A DNA stretch of 64,000 nucleotides from Peptostreptococcus anaerobius VPI 4330 = DSM 2949 (GTDB lineage Bacteria > Bacillota > Clostridia > Peptostreptococcales > Peptostreptococcaceae). Numbering within the stretch: position 1 is the first letter of the stretch; the number at the start of each line of letters is the position of its first letter. A model generated the notes under the pieces. It made no database searches, had not been told where the DNA came from, and saw only the letters and a program-made list of their open reading frames with translations. A program made the translations under genes and the position numbers. Of the stretch, positions 51,061-60,439 are shown piece by piece. The stretch is from contig NZ_KB906607.1 in the NCBI RefSeq assembly GCF_000381525.1, positions 62,001 to 126,000 of the forward strand, written 5' to 3'.

Positions 51061-51909
51061 ATGAAAAAAAATTTAAATTGTATAAGAGCTTTAATTCAAA
51101 AATTTGATATTGGAGATAGTTATTCAAGAGCGGCTGAGATGTCTTTCTACCTCACTATGTCAATATTTCCGTCTCTAATTTTCGTCATATGTGCCTTGGC
51201 CTATGTGCCAGAGGTCAATGTAGTGACAACATCAGAGCCCATCAAGAATATAATACCTGCTGAAGCCCATACAATCGTTGTATACTTTATAAAGTCAGCA
51301 GTGACCCACAAGAGCCAAAAACTCCTAATCGTATCTGCAGGACTTGCTGTGTGGACTTTTTCAAAGGCTGTCAATTCTATCCTAGTTGCTCAAAATGCCT
51401 ACTATGGCTTTGAAGATAAGAAGAACCCTATTATTGCCAAACTTACGAGTCTTATATTTGCAGCCCTATTTTTTATAGAAATTATACTGTGTATAGTCTT
51501 TTTGGTATATGGTTCTAAAATATCTAAATTTATAATAGGTCTACTTGGAAACGTTGAGGGTTCCAATATGGTTCTCGGTATAATATTTACTATTGTGAGA
51601 TATCTTGTTCCTATCTTGGTTATGATTGTAATATTCCTAGGAATCTACAGTTTTGGACCATCTAAAAAGATACCTTATAAATACTGTTTGCCCGGCGCTG
51701 TAGTGACTAGTCTACTTTGGTTGTTGTTCTCTATGCTATACTCAGTATACGCCAACAACTTCTTCAATGGAGAAATATATGGAAGTATATCTACCATGAT
51801 AGTTCTTATGACTTGGCTATACTTCTGCTCCCTATCTGTTTCTGTGGGATATAAGGTCAACGCCCTTATATATTTCTCAAAGAACGAAGAATTCATAAGT
51901 GCGTGTTAG
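51061..51909 (+). CDS. YihY/BrkB-family membrane protein
   Basis: 282 residues, six membrane helices with the family pattern AAEMSFYLTMSIFPSLIFVICAL, VWTFSKAVNSILVAQN and LPGAVVTSLLWLLFSMLYSVYANNF. Long annotated as RNase BN in error; the role in the membrane is unknown. ATG after GGAATGGAG. Confidence 0.9.
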   Translation: MKKNLNCIRALIQKFDIGDSYSRAAEMSFYLTMSIFPSLIFVICALAYVPEVNVVTTSEPIKNIIPAEAHTIVVYFIKSAVTHKSQKLLIVSAGLAVWTFSKAVNSILVAQNAYYGFEDKKNPIIAKLTSLIFAALFFIEIILCIVFLVYGSKISKFIIGLLGNVEGSNMVLGIIFTIVRYLVPILVMIVIFLGIYSFGPSKKIPYKYCLPGAVVTSLLWLLFSMLYSVYANNFFNGEIYGSISTMIVLMTWLYFCSLSVSVGYKVNALIYFSKNEEFISAC

Positions 51910-51926
51910 TATAAATACCTATAATA

Positions 51927-51970
51927 AAACCTCTAATCTACCATCCCTTTAGATGATTGATTAGAGGTTT
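51927..51970. terminator. Bidirectional terminator between yihY and pgm
   Basis: Stem AAACCTCTAATC/GATTAGAGGTTT of 12 bp with A-rich left and T-rich right flanks, placed between convergent genes. Confidence 0.85.
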
Positions 51971-51974
51971 ATTC

Positions 51975-53669
51975 TTATATTGATTTTATCATTTCATCGA
52001 AGCTTTGTGTCAATTCTTCTAATCTTCTTATTGCTACTGAATCAGACTTATCATGTGTTCCTATATATATCTTTATCTTTGGTTCAGTTCCAGATGGCCT
52101 AAGGGCTATCCACGAACCGTCATCCAAATAGTATTTTAATACATCAGATATAGGGAAGCCTTCTACTCCCTTTTTGAAGTCATCTAGCCTAACTACCTTT
52201 GACCCATTTATTTGGTTCAGGCTTTGACCTCTCATAGTATCCATTATCTCTTTTATCTTTGCAGAGCCTTCCTTGCCCCCTAGGTAAATAGAGTTGGTAT
52301 TTTCTCTGTAATAACCATTTTCTTGGTATAAATCTATAAGTGCATCATAGATACTCTTACCCTTGCTCCTGTAATAAAGTGCCATTTCAGCTATCATAAG
52401 AGTAGCTACTACACCATCCTTGTCCCTGCACTGGTCGCCTACTAGGTATCCATAACTCTCCTCATAGCCGATTGTGAAGTCCTTTGACCCATCTTTTTCA
52501 TATTGGGTCATTTTTTCACCCAAAAACTTAAATCCAGTAAGTATCTCAACGACTTCAACTCCCATGTCCCTAGCTATATCAGCACCAAACTCAGAAGTTA
52601 CTATAGTCTTTATCATGCAGGCCTTGTCTGTGAGTCTATTAGTTTCCTTTAAGCCCTTTAGTACATAGTCAGTAAGTAGACCACCTATCTGGTTGCCACT
52701 TATTAGTATCGGCTCTGAATTCTTACCTCTAACAGCTATGCCTACCCTATCACAGTCTGGGTCGTTTGCTATAAGTATATCTGCCTCTTCCCTTACCATA
52801 AGGGCTATACCACGTTCTAGAGCTTCCTTCTCTTCTGGGTTAGGCTTGTCTATACCAGCAAAATTCTTGTCTGGCATTTCCTCTTCAGGAACTACTATTA
52901 TATTTTCAAAACCACAGTCTCTAAGAACTCTAATAACTGGAACCCTGCCAGTACCACAAAGAGGTGTATACACAACCTTAAAATCCTTGGCGTACTTTTT
53001 AATTATATCCTTTCTTATGCTGTTTCTTTCTACAGCCTCAATAAATTCATCATCCAGGCTTGAATCCAGCATGACAGCCTTGTCCTTATTAGCTTTTTCA
53101 TCTAAAAGTGGGAGTACATCCAAGCTAGAATCCCTGTCTATTGTCTCCAGCACTTTCTTGGCAACATCAGGCATTATCTGTGCTCCATTGTCTCCATATA
53201 CCTTGTAACCATTGTAGTTTGAAGGATTGTGACTTGCTGTGATCACTATACCACCTATACAGTTGAGTCTCCTAACAGAATAAGATAGCATAGGCGTTGT
53301 CCTAAGATCATCAAAATAATAAACCTTCATGCCCATACCTGATATGACTCTTACAGACTCCATACAAAATTCCCTAGACATTTTTCTATTGTCATGGGCT
53401 ATAACAATACCCCTATCTGCTGCATCTTCAAAATTATCCATGAGGTACTTAACAAGACCATATGTAGTCTTTCTCACTGTATATAAGTTCATCCTGTTTG
53501 TACCAGCCCCTAATATACCTCTTAAGCCTGCTGTTCCAAACTCTAAATCTCTATAAAACCTATCCTCTATCTCTTTTTCATTGGACTCAATGGCCCTTAG
53601 CTCATCCTTAGTTTCATCATCTATATATGAAGCTTCTATCCATTCCTTATACAATTTCATGTAATCCAT
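51975..53669 (-). CDS. pgcA: Phosphoglucomutase/phosphomannomutase
   Basis: 564 residues: phosphoserine loop GGIVITASHNPSNYNGYK, metal loop NDPDCDRVG, sugar loop YEESYG and phosphate site RPSGTEPK. It interconverts glucose-1- and glucose-6-phosphate for cell-surface sugars. The inner ATG is used because GAGGAGGT lies just before it; the longer ORF (from 53711) lacks one. Confidence 0.93.
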   Translation of the reverse strand: MDYMKLYKEWIEASYIDDETKDELRAIESNEKEIEDRFYRDLEFGTAGLRGILGAGTNRMNLYTVRKTTYGLVKYLMDNFEDAADRGIVIAHDNRKMSREFCMESVRVISGMGMKVYYFDDLRTTPMLSYSVRRLNCIGGIVITASHNPSNYNGYKVYGDNGAQIMPDVAKKVLETIDRDSSLDVLPLLDEKANKDKAVMLDSSLDDEFIEAVERNSIRKDIIKKYAKDFKVVYTPLCGTGRVPVIRVLRDCGFENIIVVPEEEMPDKNFAGIDKPNPEEKEALERGIALMVREEADILIANDPDCDRVGIAVRGKNSEPILISGNQIGGLLTDYVLKGLKETNRLTDKACMIKTIVTSEFGADIARDMGVEVVEILTGFKFLGEKMTQYEKDGSKDFTIGYEESYGYLVGDQCRDKDGVVATLMIAEMALYYRSKGKSIYDALIDLYQENGYYRENTNSIYLGGKEGSAKIKEIMDTMRGQSLNQINGSKVVRLDDFKKGVEGFPISDVLKYYLDDGSWIALRPSGTEPKIKIYIGTHDKSDSVAIRRLEELTQSFDEMIKSI

Positions 53670-53761
53670 AGTTACCTCCTCATACTGATAGGGATTTTTG
53701 TTCCCTGCCACATCTATATTTTAAGCTATAGTATAAAAAAAGTAAACAATATAATAAAAAA

Positions 53762-53813
53762 AGCACCCCTCAGGTGACTGTCCTAATAAAAGGATCAACC
53801 CCCAAGTGGTGCT
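53762..53813 (-). terminator. Terminator after trxA, long imperfect stem
   Basis: AGCACC/GGTGCT ends with an internal TCCT/AGGA inner stem and CTTGGG/paired segment between, followed by seven T on the minus strand. The long G-rich arm is unusual for the window. Confidence 0.75.
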
Positions 53814-53827
53814 ATTAAAAACTTATA

Positions 53828-54145
53828 CTACTTCATTGCATTTAAGTTAGCTTCGATCTTTTCCTTTGGCATAAACCCGATTTCTCTAGATACTTCTACT
53901 CCATCCTTGAAGAATATTACTGTAGGAACAGTGTTTACTCCATATTCCTGAGCTACTTCCATAGCCTGGTCTATATCAACCTTTGCAAAGTAGGCAGCAT
54001 CCTTGTTAGCTTCTGCTACATCTGCAAATACAGGACCTAGCATATTACAAGGACCACACCATGTTGCGAAAAAGTCTACAACTGCTAATCCCTTAGCTTC
54101 CTTTACATTCTGTACAAATTCACTTCCATTAATTACTTTTGCCAT
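53828..54145 (-). CDS. trxA: Thioredoxin
   Basis: 105 residues with the active site FFATWCGPCNM (WCGPC at 28-32 region) and the cis-Pro in TVPTV. Cytoplasmic disulfide reductant. Normal length. Confidence 0.97.
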   Translation of the reverse strand: MAKVINGSEFVQNVKEAKGLAVVDFFATWCGPCNMLGPVFADVAEANKDAAYFAKVDIDQAMEVAQEYGVNTVPTVIFFKDGVEVSREIGFMPKEKIEANLNAMK

Positions 54146-54262
54146 TTTAAATTCCTCCCGATTATTTTAGATTTTATTTTACATTAAATCCATCTATCAT
54201 TTTGATATCATCTTTAACTTATACTATATTAATACCAAAAACTATAGATTTAAAACATATAC

Positions 54263-55513
54263 TTATTTTCTTTTGCCCTTGAGTTCTCTACCCCTTGGCA
54301 ATTCAATGATAAAGCTAGTACCTTCTTTTAATTTTGACTTGACTCTAATGCTACCACATAGGGTATTGGTTATCAGTTTTGCTATTGAAAGACCAATTCC
54401 AGAGCCTTCTATGTTCTCTGCCCTAACTGCATCACTCCTAAAGAATCTTTCAAAGACTCTTTTTTGGTCCTTGGCGCTTATGCCAATTCCCGTATCTTTT
54501 ACTTCAATTACAAGCCTGTCCCTTCCCTTAGGACTTGCGATTAACTCTATAGAATCATCTGTATTTGTATACTTAAAGGCATTGTCTATCAATATTCTCA
54601 AGAGCTGAGATAGTTTATTTTTATCTGTATACAAGATTGGATTTTTGATAGAGCTAACATCGTACTTGAAGTGCTTGCCCTGGTATTCAGCTATTTCATT
54701 ATAGGATCCACTCAACTCATTAAATAAATCAATTATACTCACAGACTCTGTATTTATCTTTACTATTGATTCCTCTTTTGTAAGTGACAATAGTTCAGAT
54801 ATCATTTTTTTGAGCTGCCTAGTCTCTCTCATGGCAACAGCAACAGTCTCTGCCTCTTCTTCGATAGTACTCTCTGGTGATTTTAGGAGAGACTCAAGTT
54901 TTGACTGTATTATAGCAACCGGCGTCCTCAGTTCATGAGAGGCATCCTGTATAAACTTGACCTGGTTGTTCCAAGATGTCTCAATAGGTTTGAGTGCCTT
55001 CTTAGACAAGAGCTTGGCTATTATATAGGACAAGAGCAATGATATAGAGTCTGATAGAATCAATAGGGTTATAAGGTGGCTTAGTCCCTGCATTTCAGAG
55101 TCTATGTTCCTCATAATCCTAAACTGGTACTTGCCACTTTTAATATAAAAAGTCCTAAATTTATAACCGCCGTATATCTCGTTAATGTACTCGTCTTCTA
55201 TATTCGGCCTTATACTAGGCATCTGGCTGAAATACCTATTCTGGGTATAGTACCTGATTTCATCACCCTCATATATATATACTATATCCCTTGGGTCTTG
55301 TAATATAATAGGATTTAATATAGAATCCTTGTCAAAAGCGTTGCTGACAAACTTATACTCTTCTTGAAGAGAAGTATCTATATTTGACAGTATGGATACC
55401 TTAAAGTAATTGAAAATAAATATGCTGACAAAAATCATAAAAATCTCAACTACAAACATAATTGTAAATATAAGATTTTTCCTTGTCTTTATAAAGGCAT
55501 TATTATTTATCAT
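54263..55513 (-). CDS. Sensor histidine kinase
   Basis: 416 residues: two membrane helices (about 13-32 and 150-172) framing a short extracellular sensor (about 115 residues), HisKA with QDASHELRTPVAI near 192, and HATPase N-box RILIDNAFKYTN and G boxes DTGIGIS and GSGIGLSIAKL. No clear HAMP domain. The stop of the response regulator overlaps this start by 11 bases. Confidence 0.93.
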   Translation of the reverse strand: MINNNAFIKTRKNLIFTIMFVVEIFMIFVSIFIFNYFKVSILSNIDTSLQEEYKFVSNAFDKDSILNPIILQDPRDIVYIYEGDEIRYYTQNRYFSQMPSIRPNIEDEYINEIYGGYKFRTFYIKSGKYQFRIMRNIDSEMQGLSHLITLLILSDSISLLLSYIIAKLLSKKALKPIETSWNNQVKFIQDASHELRTPVAIIQSKLESLLKSPESTIEEEAETVAVAMRETRQLKKMISELLSLTKEESIVKINTESVSIIDLFNELSGSYNEIAEYQGKHFKYDVSSIKNPILYTDKNKLSQLLRILIDNAFKYTNTDDSIELIASPKGRDRLVIEVKDTGIGISAKDQKRVFERFFRSDAVRAENIEGSGIGLSIAKLITNTLCGSIRVKSKLKEGTSFIIELPRGRELKGKRK

Positions 55514-56174
55514 CTAGTATGTATCCGACCTTTCTCTTTGTCTTAATATACTTGTCATAGTCAAATTTTGATAGTTTTTTTCTAAGATTACTTACATATA
55601 CTTCGACTATTTCTATTGTAGCATCAGAATCTATTCCCCAAATCCTATCATAGATCTGCTCCTTTAATAAGATTGACCCCTTATTTAGAACAAAGTATTC
55701 AAGTAGCTTAAACTGCTTGTTCTGTAGCTCTATTTCTTCGTCATGGATAAATACAGCCTTCTTCTCAGAATCTATCTTTAGGTCCTTAAATTCAAGGTAT
55801 TTGTTGTCCTTTATCCTACCATTTGTCCTAAGGATGGCAAATGTCCTAGCAACCAACTCATCCATATAAAATGGTTTTGTAAGGTAGTCATTGGCACCAA
55901 GAGTAAAGGCTTCCATCTTGTCATCTAAGGCTTCTTTGGCAGTAAGTATCAGTATTGGTGTATCTATACCAGACTTTCTAGCCTCCTTTAATATAGTCAT
56001 ACCATCCATATTAGGTAACATCAAATCCAGGATTACTAGGTCATATATTCCCTGTTCAATCAGGTAAAGACCTTCTTCTCCATCTATACATGTTTCTATT
56101 TCAAAATGCTTCGATAATTCTTTTTTCATATCCGCTTGAAGAGTTTTATTATCTTCAACTATTAATACTTTCAT
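55503..56174 (-). CDS. OmpR-family response regulator
   Basis: 223 residues starting MKVLIVEDNKTL, with receiver Asp in LVILDLMLPNMDG and Lys in DYLTKPFYMDE, then a winged helix with YVSNLRKKL. The shorter start has a GTGAGGTTAAT site; a longer ORF (MVKVCHMESEVN) is unsupported. Partner of the kinase encoded next. Targets unknown. Confidence 0.93.
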   Translation of the reverse strand: MKVLIVEDNKTLQADMKKELSKHFEIETCIDGEEGLYLIEQGIYDLVILDLMLPNMDGMTILKEARKSGIDTPILILTAKEALDDKMEAFTLGANDYLTKPFYMDELVARTFAILRTNGRIKDNKYLEFKDLKIDSEKKAVFIHDEEIELQNKQFKLLEYFVLNKGSILLKEQIYDRIWGIDSDATIEIVEVYVSNLRKKLSKFDYDKYIKTKRKVGYILDDK

Positions 56175-56404
56175 ATTAACCTCACTTTCCATATGGCAAA
56201 CTTTCACCATATATTATAATATATCATAAAAAATAGTGAATATCTAGTCAACAAAACACTAAATTAAAATATATTATCAATATCCACTATTATATAATTC
56301 TAGCCTATTTACCTTTAGAATCCCTTTATATCTAACATTTTCAAGTAAATAACTAGAAATATAGGTCGATATGATATATAATTATGACTGAAAGGGGTTT
56401 GACT

Positions 56405-56908
56405 ATGACGATTAAACAAGTTGGGTTTGAAGACCTATTAAATAAGACTGATTCAAAGAGCAAAAAACAAAAATCCGATAATAAAGAAGTAAAAACGAGT
56501 TCAGCAAAATCAAGTGCTAAAAATACAAAGACTAGAAAAACAACCACTAAAAATCCAGCAGCAAATAAAAAGAATTCAAAAACTGGTTCAGCTGCTGTTA
56601 CTAGAAAATCAAGTCCTAAAAGGGTTTCTCTTAGCCAAGATGACATGGACAAGTTATGTGAAATATACGACTGGTACCTACTAGTCAAGGACCTTGCCCC
56701 CCTAAAGAAAATCAAGCTATCAGACAAGTCTACAAAAATAGACCTAGAAAATGATATAGTAAAGGAAAGTAAAAGGGTCAGCATCAATATAGACAAGGAG
56801 ATATGGGAGGACTTTGACGCTCTTTGCTCCAATATAGGGCAAAAGAAAAACGAAGTGCTTACACAGGTTATAAAGGACTTTATAAATGATCATAAGGATT
56901 TGGTATAA
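56405..56908 (+). CDS. Lysine-rich disordered protein with ribbon-helix-helix-like C-terminus
   Basis: 167 residues. Residues 15-75 are low-complexity Lys/Ser/Thr (about half of positions), likely disordered and DNA- or RNA-binding. The C-terminal 55 residues (KRVSINIDKEIWEDFDALCSNIGQKKNEVLTQVIKDFIND) match a ribbon-helix-helix fold used by DNA-binding partitioning and antitoxin proteins. Preceded by GAAAGGGG. Its chromosomal neighbours give no hint of role. Confidence 0.7.
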   Translation: MTIKQVGFEDLLNKTDSKSKKQKSDNKEVKTSSAKSSAKNTKTRKTTTKNPAANKKNSKTGSAAVTRKSSPKRVSLSQDDMDKLCEIYDWYLLVKDLAPLKKIKLSDKSTKIDLENDIVKESKRVSINIDKEIWEDFDALCSNIGQKKNEVLTQVIKDFINDHKDLV

Positions 56909-56911
56909 TAT

Positions 56912-56970
56912 AAAAGACAGGAAATATCTCCCCAAGTAAACTTATGCTTGGTCGAGACAACCTGTCTTTT
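56912..56970. terminator. Terminator with nested hairpin
   Basis: Outer stem AAAAGACAGG/CCTGTCTTTT and inner CCAAG/CTTGG. It separates the Lys-rich gene (plus) from the methyltransferase operon (minus) and can serve both. Confidence 0.75.
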
Positions 56971-57022
56971 GTTGTGATTTTTTGTTGTGATTTTTTTGTT
57001 GTGATTTTTTGTTGTGATTTTT
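56971..57022. repeat. Four copies of a 13-14 bp T-rich repeat
   Basis: GTTGTGATTTTTT(T) occurs four times in direct succession, ending at the stop codon of the methyltransferase gene. Copy number is likely variable by slippage. Confidence 0.85.
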
Positions 57023-58085
57023 AGTCTTGCAAAATCAATTTAGAGTACTTCCTACCAGCATCCATAAATATTTCAATATTTTCGTCACTTGTATAAAGTG
57101 GTAAATTACATCCTGGAGTAAGTATAAATCCTTTTTTACATTTTTTTCCGGCCATTATTGAGTCTATAACAGCGTCTTCAATCATTTTCTTGTCACCCTT
57201 TGATATTATCTTTACCGGGTCGACATTACCTGCTATAGGTAGGTAGTCTGAGAAATACTCACAAGCCTCATGTATGTTCATTTCATTGTCTATACTAAAC
57301 ATGGAAAAGTTAATATCCTTTATATATGTCCATATCTTCTTTGTGTTGCCACATACATGGTAGGATGGCTTAGAATTGTTGACCTTCATCAAATAGTTGC
57401 ATATTTCTTGGGTTGGACCATAGACAAACCTCTTATACATCTTAGGACTAATCATAGTAGTCGATGCTATAGGGTCTGCCATAGAAAATGATATTCCAAT
57501 CTTAGAAAACTCGTCTATTACAAGCTTTACGCACTCTACAATATATTCTAATAGCCTATCTACCTTGTCAGGATACTTGATCATGGCCTTTAAGAGCCTG
57601 TCAGTTCCATAGCAAAATCCAGCCAGGGTAAGAGGGCCTGACAGGGATGCTCCAACAGGGCATATGCCATCACCTATTTCCCTTAGCCTGCTCGTAGCAT
57701 TATAGTAGGTCATAAGGTTACCTGAACTAAGCTTTATTATATCCATATTATTGACATCATCTAAGTTGTCTATAGCTAGTTTTTTAACTGTTATCAGTCC
57801 ATTTTCAGGATAATTGGCCTCAATACCTATTGCCTCTGCTATTCCATAGGCATTGGGTCCTACACCCATACCGTCATAGCCAAACTTGTTGAAGGCGGCT
57901 ATATCTGCGTTTACTAAGTTGTCCTCATTTAACCAGTACTCTCTTGTATTTTTACCTATATACCTAGCCTTTATCTCACCCAAAAATGGATCCATAGGCA
58001 ACCTATCATATTCTAGACCATTTGATATTGCATACGACCTCTCTATGGGTGTCATCTTGTCTTTTTTGTTTATAATTAAGTCCAT
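57021..58085 (-). CDS. Uroporphyrinogen decarboxylase-family corrinoid methyltransferase
   Basis: 354 residues, TIM barrel of the UroD/MtaA group, with the zinc site YHVCGNT (His and Cys near 242-244) and TPGCNLPL (Cys near 326), the full HxC...C set. It transfers a methyl group between a corrinoid protein and a thiol or tetrahydrofolate-type acceptor. It is the last gene of the four-gene corrinoid operon. Which partner step it performs cannot be told from sequence. Confidence 0.85.
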   Translation of the reverse strand: MDLIINKKDKMTPIERSYAISNGLEYDRLPMDPFLGEIKARYIGKNTREYWLNEDNLVNADIAAFNKFGYDGMGVGPNAYGIAEAIGIEANYPENGLITVKKLAIDNLDDVNNMDIIKLSSGNLMTYYNATSRLREIGDGICPVGASLSGPLTLAGFCYGTDRLLKAMIKYPDKVDRLLEYIVECVKLVIDEFSKIGISFSMADPIASTTMISPKMYKRFVYGPTQEICNYLMKVNNSKPSYHVCGNTKKIWTYIKDINFSMFSIDNEMNIHEACEYFSDYLPIAGNVDPVKIISKGDKKMIEDAVIDSIMAGKKCKKGFILTPGCNLPLYTSDENIEIFMDAGRKYSKLILQD

Positions 58086-58094
58086 ATTTTCCTC

Positions 58095-59729
58095 CTAAAA
58101 AGTCATCGCCTTGGCAAAAGCCCTATCAAAACGCTCTTCGTTGGCAAGTTCAAAATAATCTATAGAAGAAGCAAGTCTATCTAATTCATCTATCATGTCT
58201 ATTAACTTATCACTCGAAGCCTTATCTAGAATATTTTTTCTATATTTAGTAGAAGCCTTACCAGTATCCTTATTTTTATCATAGTAGACCCTAATAAACT
58301 TAAGAGCCCCGTTTTTTGATGAATTGCCTAAATAGGTTATTTTATCTTCATATTCCTTGTCTATTATACCCAGTCCAACTAGAGATTCCTTAGGTAGGTG
58401 GTAGCCAAACTGACCTGCTATCAATAGCTGATCAATGTCCTCGACACCTAAACCCTGTCTTTTCAGTATCATCATAAGCGATGAATATATAGCACCCTTG
58501 GCTAACTGTACAGCCCTTATATCTGCTTGATTGATATAGATGTCCTTGTCCTTATCTAGGTAAAACCTCTTTTCAGAACCAACACTTTCAAAATGGTCTA
58601 TAAGTGGGTCATCTTCTTCTAGTTCTTCTTTTTTAGCCAACTTCCCCCTCTTGTTTACATAGCCATTTCTCACTAATTCCCTTACAAGGGCCAAAATTCC
58701 ACTTCCGCATATTCCCCTTATCTCTTGGGATCCTATGGACTTAATCTCTATATTGGAATCAGACTTGTTTTTCTTATCTACTACTACATCTTCAATAGCT
58801 CCATCCTCTGCCCTCATGCCGTTGGATATATTCATGCCTTCCAGGGCTGGACCTGCTGCACAAGAGCAAGTGACTATATTACCCTTGTCTATTAGGGCTA
58901 TTTCACCATTTGTACCTATATCTATAAATAGATACCTCTTTCTTACGTCTATAGGTCCTATACTATAGAGTCCTGATACAATGTCTCCACCAACATAGGC
59001 AGACACCTGCGGCATCAATACCAGGTCTGCATTCTTCAAATTATCAATACCCAAGCTAGTAGCCTTTGTTAAAACAGTATCCTTAAATTCAGGTGTAAAT
59101 GGGTACCTTCCAAGACCATCTACAGATTCACACATAAGAATATGACTCATTGTACAGTTTGCTGCTACCACAATAAGACTAATCCTAGAACAAATGTCCT
59201 CCCCAAATGCACCCACCATTTCATTTATTTTTGACACGATAAGCCTATTCAGGTTTTTAAGTCCTTTAGGATTTTCTTTACAATAAGAAATACGACTCAG
59301 GACATCTAAACCATAGTTTTTTTGTGGGTTCGTTTCAGAAATTTTCAATATTTCTTCTCCAGACTTGCTATCGACCAAGACCATCTCTATGCCTGTAGTA
59401 CCTATATCAAGGGCTATGGAAAGATTATCCGACAATACCTTGTTATTGCTAGACCCCAAGCCCCTATATAATACTTTACTTGAGTCACAATTAAGGATAA
59501 GCTCCATATCTTCCTCAACCCTAGTCTGACAAGCAAGTACAGATTTATTACGGTCTTCATTTGTCCTTACATATACCCTACACTTTGAACAAGTTCCGTT
59601 ACCGTTACAGGGGGCTTCAATATCTATGTGATTTTCCCTCAGAATTTCAAGCAGATTTTGCCCCTTTTTAGATTCAATAAGCATTTGTTTGTCTGATGTT
59701 TCTATTTTTACTTTTAACTTGTCATCCAC
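58095..59729 (-). CDS. RACo-type corrinoid protein reductive activator (2Fe-2S plus ASKHA)
   Basis: 544 residues: a [2Fe-2S] ferredoxin domain with APCNGNGTCSKCRVYV...LACQ, a linker, then the DUF4445/ASKHA domain (IALDIGTTGIEMVLVDSKSG, FIDIGTNGEIALI). Such proteins reduce inactive Co(II)-corrinoid proteins to Co(I) using ATP. The GTG start is chosen for the AGGAAGTG site. It is placed directly after the corrinoid protein gene. Confidence 0.9.
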   Translation of the reverse strand: MDDKLKVKIETSDKQMLIESKKGQNLLEILRENHIDIEAPCNGNGTCSKCRVYVRTNEDRNKSVLACQTRVEEDMELILNCDSSKVLYRGLGSSNNKVLSDNLSIALDIGTTGIEMVLVDSKSGEEILKISETNPQKNYGLDVLSRISYCKENPKGLKNLNRLIVSKINEMVGAFGEDICSRISLIVVAANCTMSHILMCESVDGLGRYPFTPEFKDTVLTKATSLGIDNLKNADLVLMPQVSAYVGGDIVSGLYSIGPIDVRKRYLFIDIGTNGEIALIDKGNIVTCSCAAGPALEGMNISNGMRAEDGAIEDVVVDKKNKSDSNIEIKSIGSQEIRGICGSGILALVRELVRNGYVNKRGKLAKKEELEEDDPLIDHFESVGSEKRFYLDKDKDIYINQADIRAVQLAKGAIYSSLMMILKRQGLGVEDIDQLLIAGQFGYHLPKESLVGLGIIDKEYEDKITYLGNSSKNGALKFIRVYYDKNKDTGKASTKYRKNILDKASSDKLIDMIDELDRLASSIDYFELANEERFDRAFAKAMTF

Positions 59730-59733
59730 TATA

Positions 59734-60393
59734 TCACTTCCTATCAAAGAGGCTACAAGCGACCTTTACAGCCTCTGTAGCAGAATCTGAATATCCATCA
59801 GCCCCTATTTCATTTGCAAACTTCTGTGTTACAGGACCACCGCCTACCATGACTTTGACCTTGTCCCTAATACCCATCTCTTTTAACCTGTCTATAACAT
59901 CCTTCATAAGATACATTGTTGTAGTCATAAGAGACGACATACATACGAGTTTGACATCCTCATTAACTACTGTATCTATAAATCTATCAACCTTGACATC
60001 CTTTCCTAGGTCTATCATTTCAAAACCAGCAGTCTCCAGCATTATCTTAACTAAGTTTTTTCCTATATCATGGGTATCACCCTCTATTACCCCTATAACT
60101 GCCTTTATCCTATCTCGGCTGTCTAATTCATCTTCAAGACCTTTTTTTAATACTCCTATACCTTCATACATTGCATCAGAGCAAAGGAGCAACTCGGCTA
60201 TATAGTATTCTTCCTCATCATAGAGTTTTCCAGCTTCATTCATACCCCTTACCAATCCGTCCATTATACCATCATTGGCATCATATCCTTCATCGAGGTA
60301 AGTCTGGGCTAGGTCTGCTATGGTTTCATCCTCCATATCTACAACATATGAAGCCAACTTATCTATTAGTTCTTTTTTTCTCTCTTCTGACAT
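59734..60393 (-). CDS. Corrinoid (B12-binding) methyl carrier protein
   Basis: 219 residues: helical N-terminal cap domain (residues 1-90), then a B12-binding Rossmann domain with GDTHDIGKNLVKIML (DxHxxG with the cobalt-ligating His), SSLMTTTMY and KVMVGGGPVTQ. It carries the methyl group between the transferases. Cytoplasmic. Confidence 0.95.
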   Translation of the reverse strand: MSEERKKELIDKLASYVVDMEDETIADLAQTYLDEGYDANDGIMDGLVRGMNEAGKLYDEEEYYIAELLLCSDAMYEGIGVLKKGLEDELDSRDRIKAVIGVIEGDTHDIGKNLVKIMLETAGFEMIDLGKDVKVDRFIDTVVNEDVKLVCMSSLMTTTMYLMKDVIDRLKEMGIRDKVKVMVGGGPVTQKFANEIGADGYSDSATEAVKVACSLFDRK

Positions 60394-60439
60394 AATATCT
60401 CCTTATATTGCAAAACATAGATTTTATTATTCAGTCATC

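Noticed and set aside
53762-53813. Insertion-sequence end or mobile hairpin.
   Set aside because: Position after trxA and the T-run are those of a terminator, and no second copy was seen in the window.
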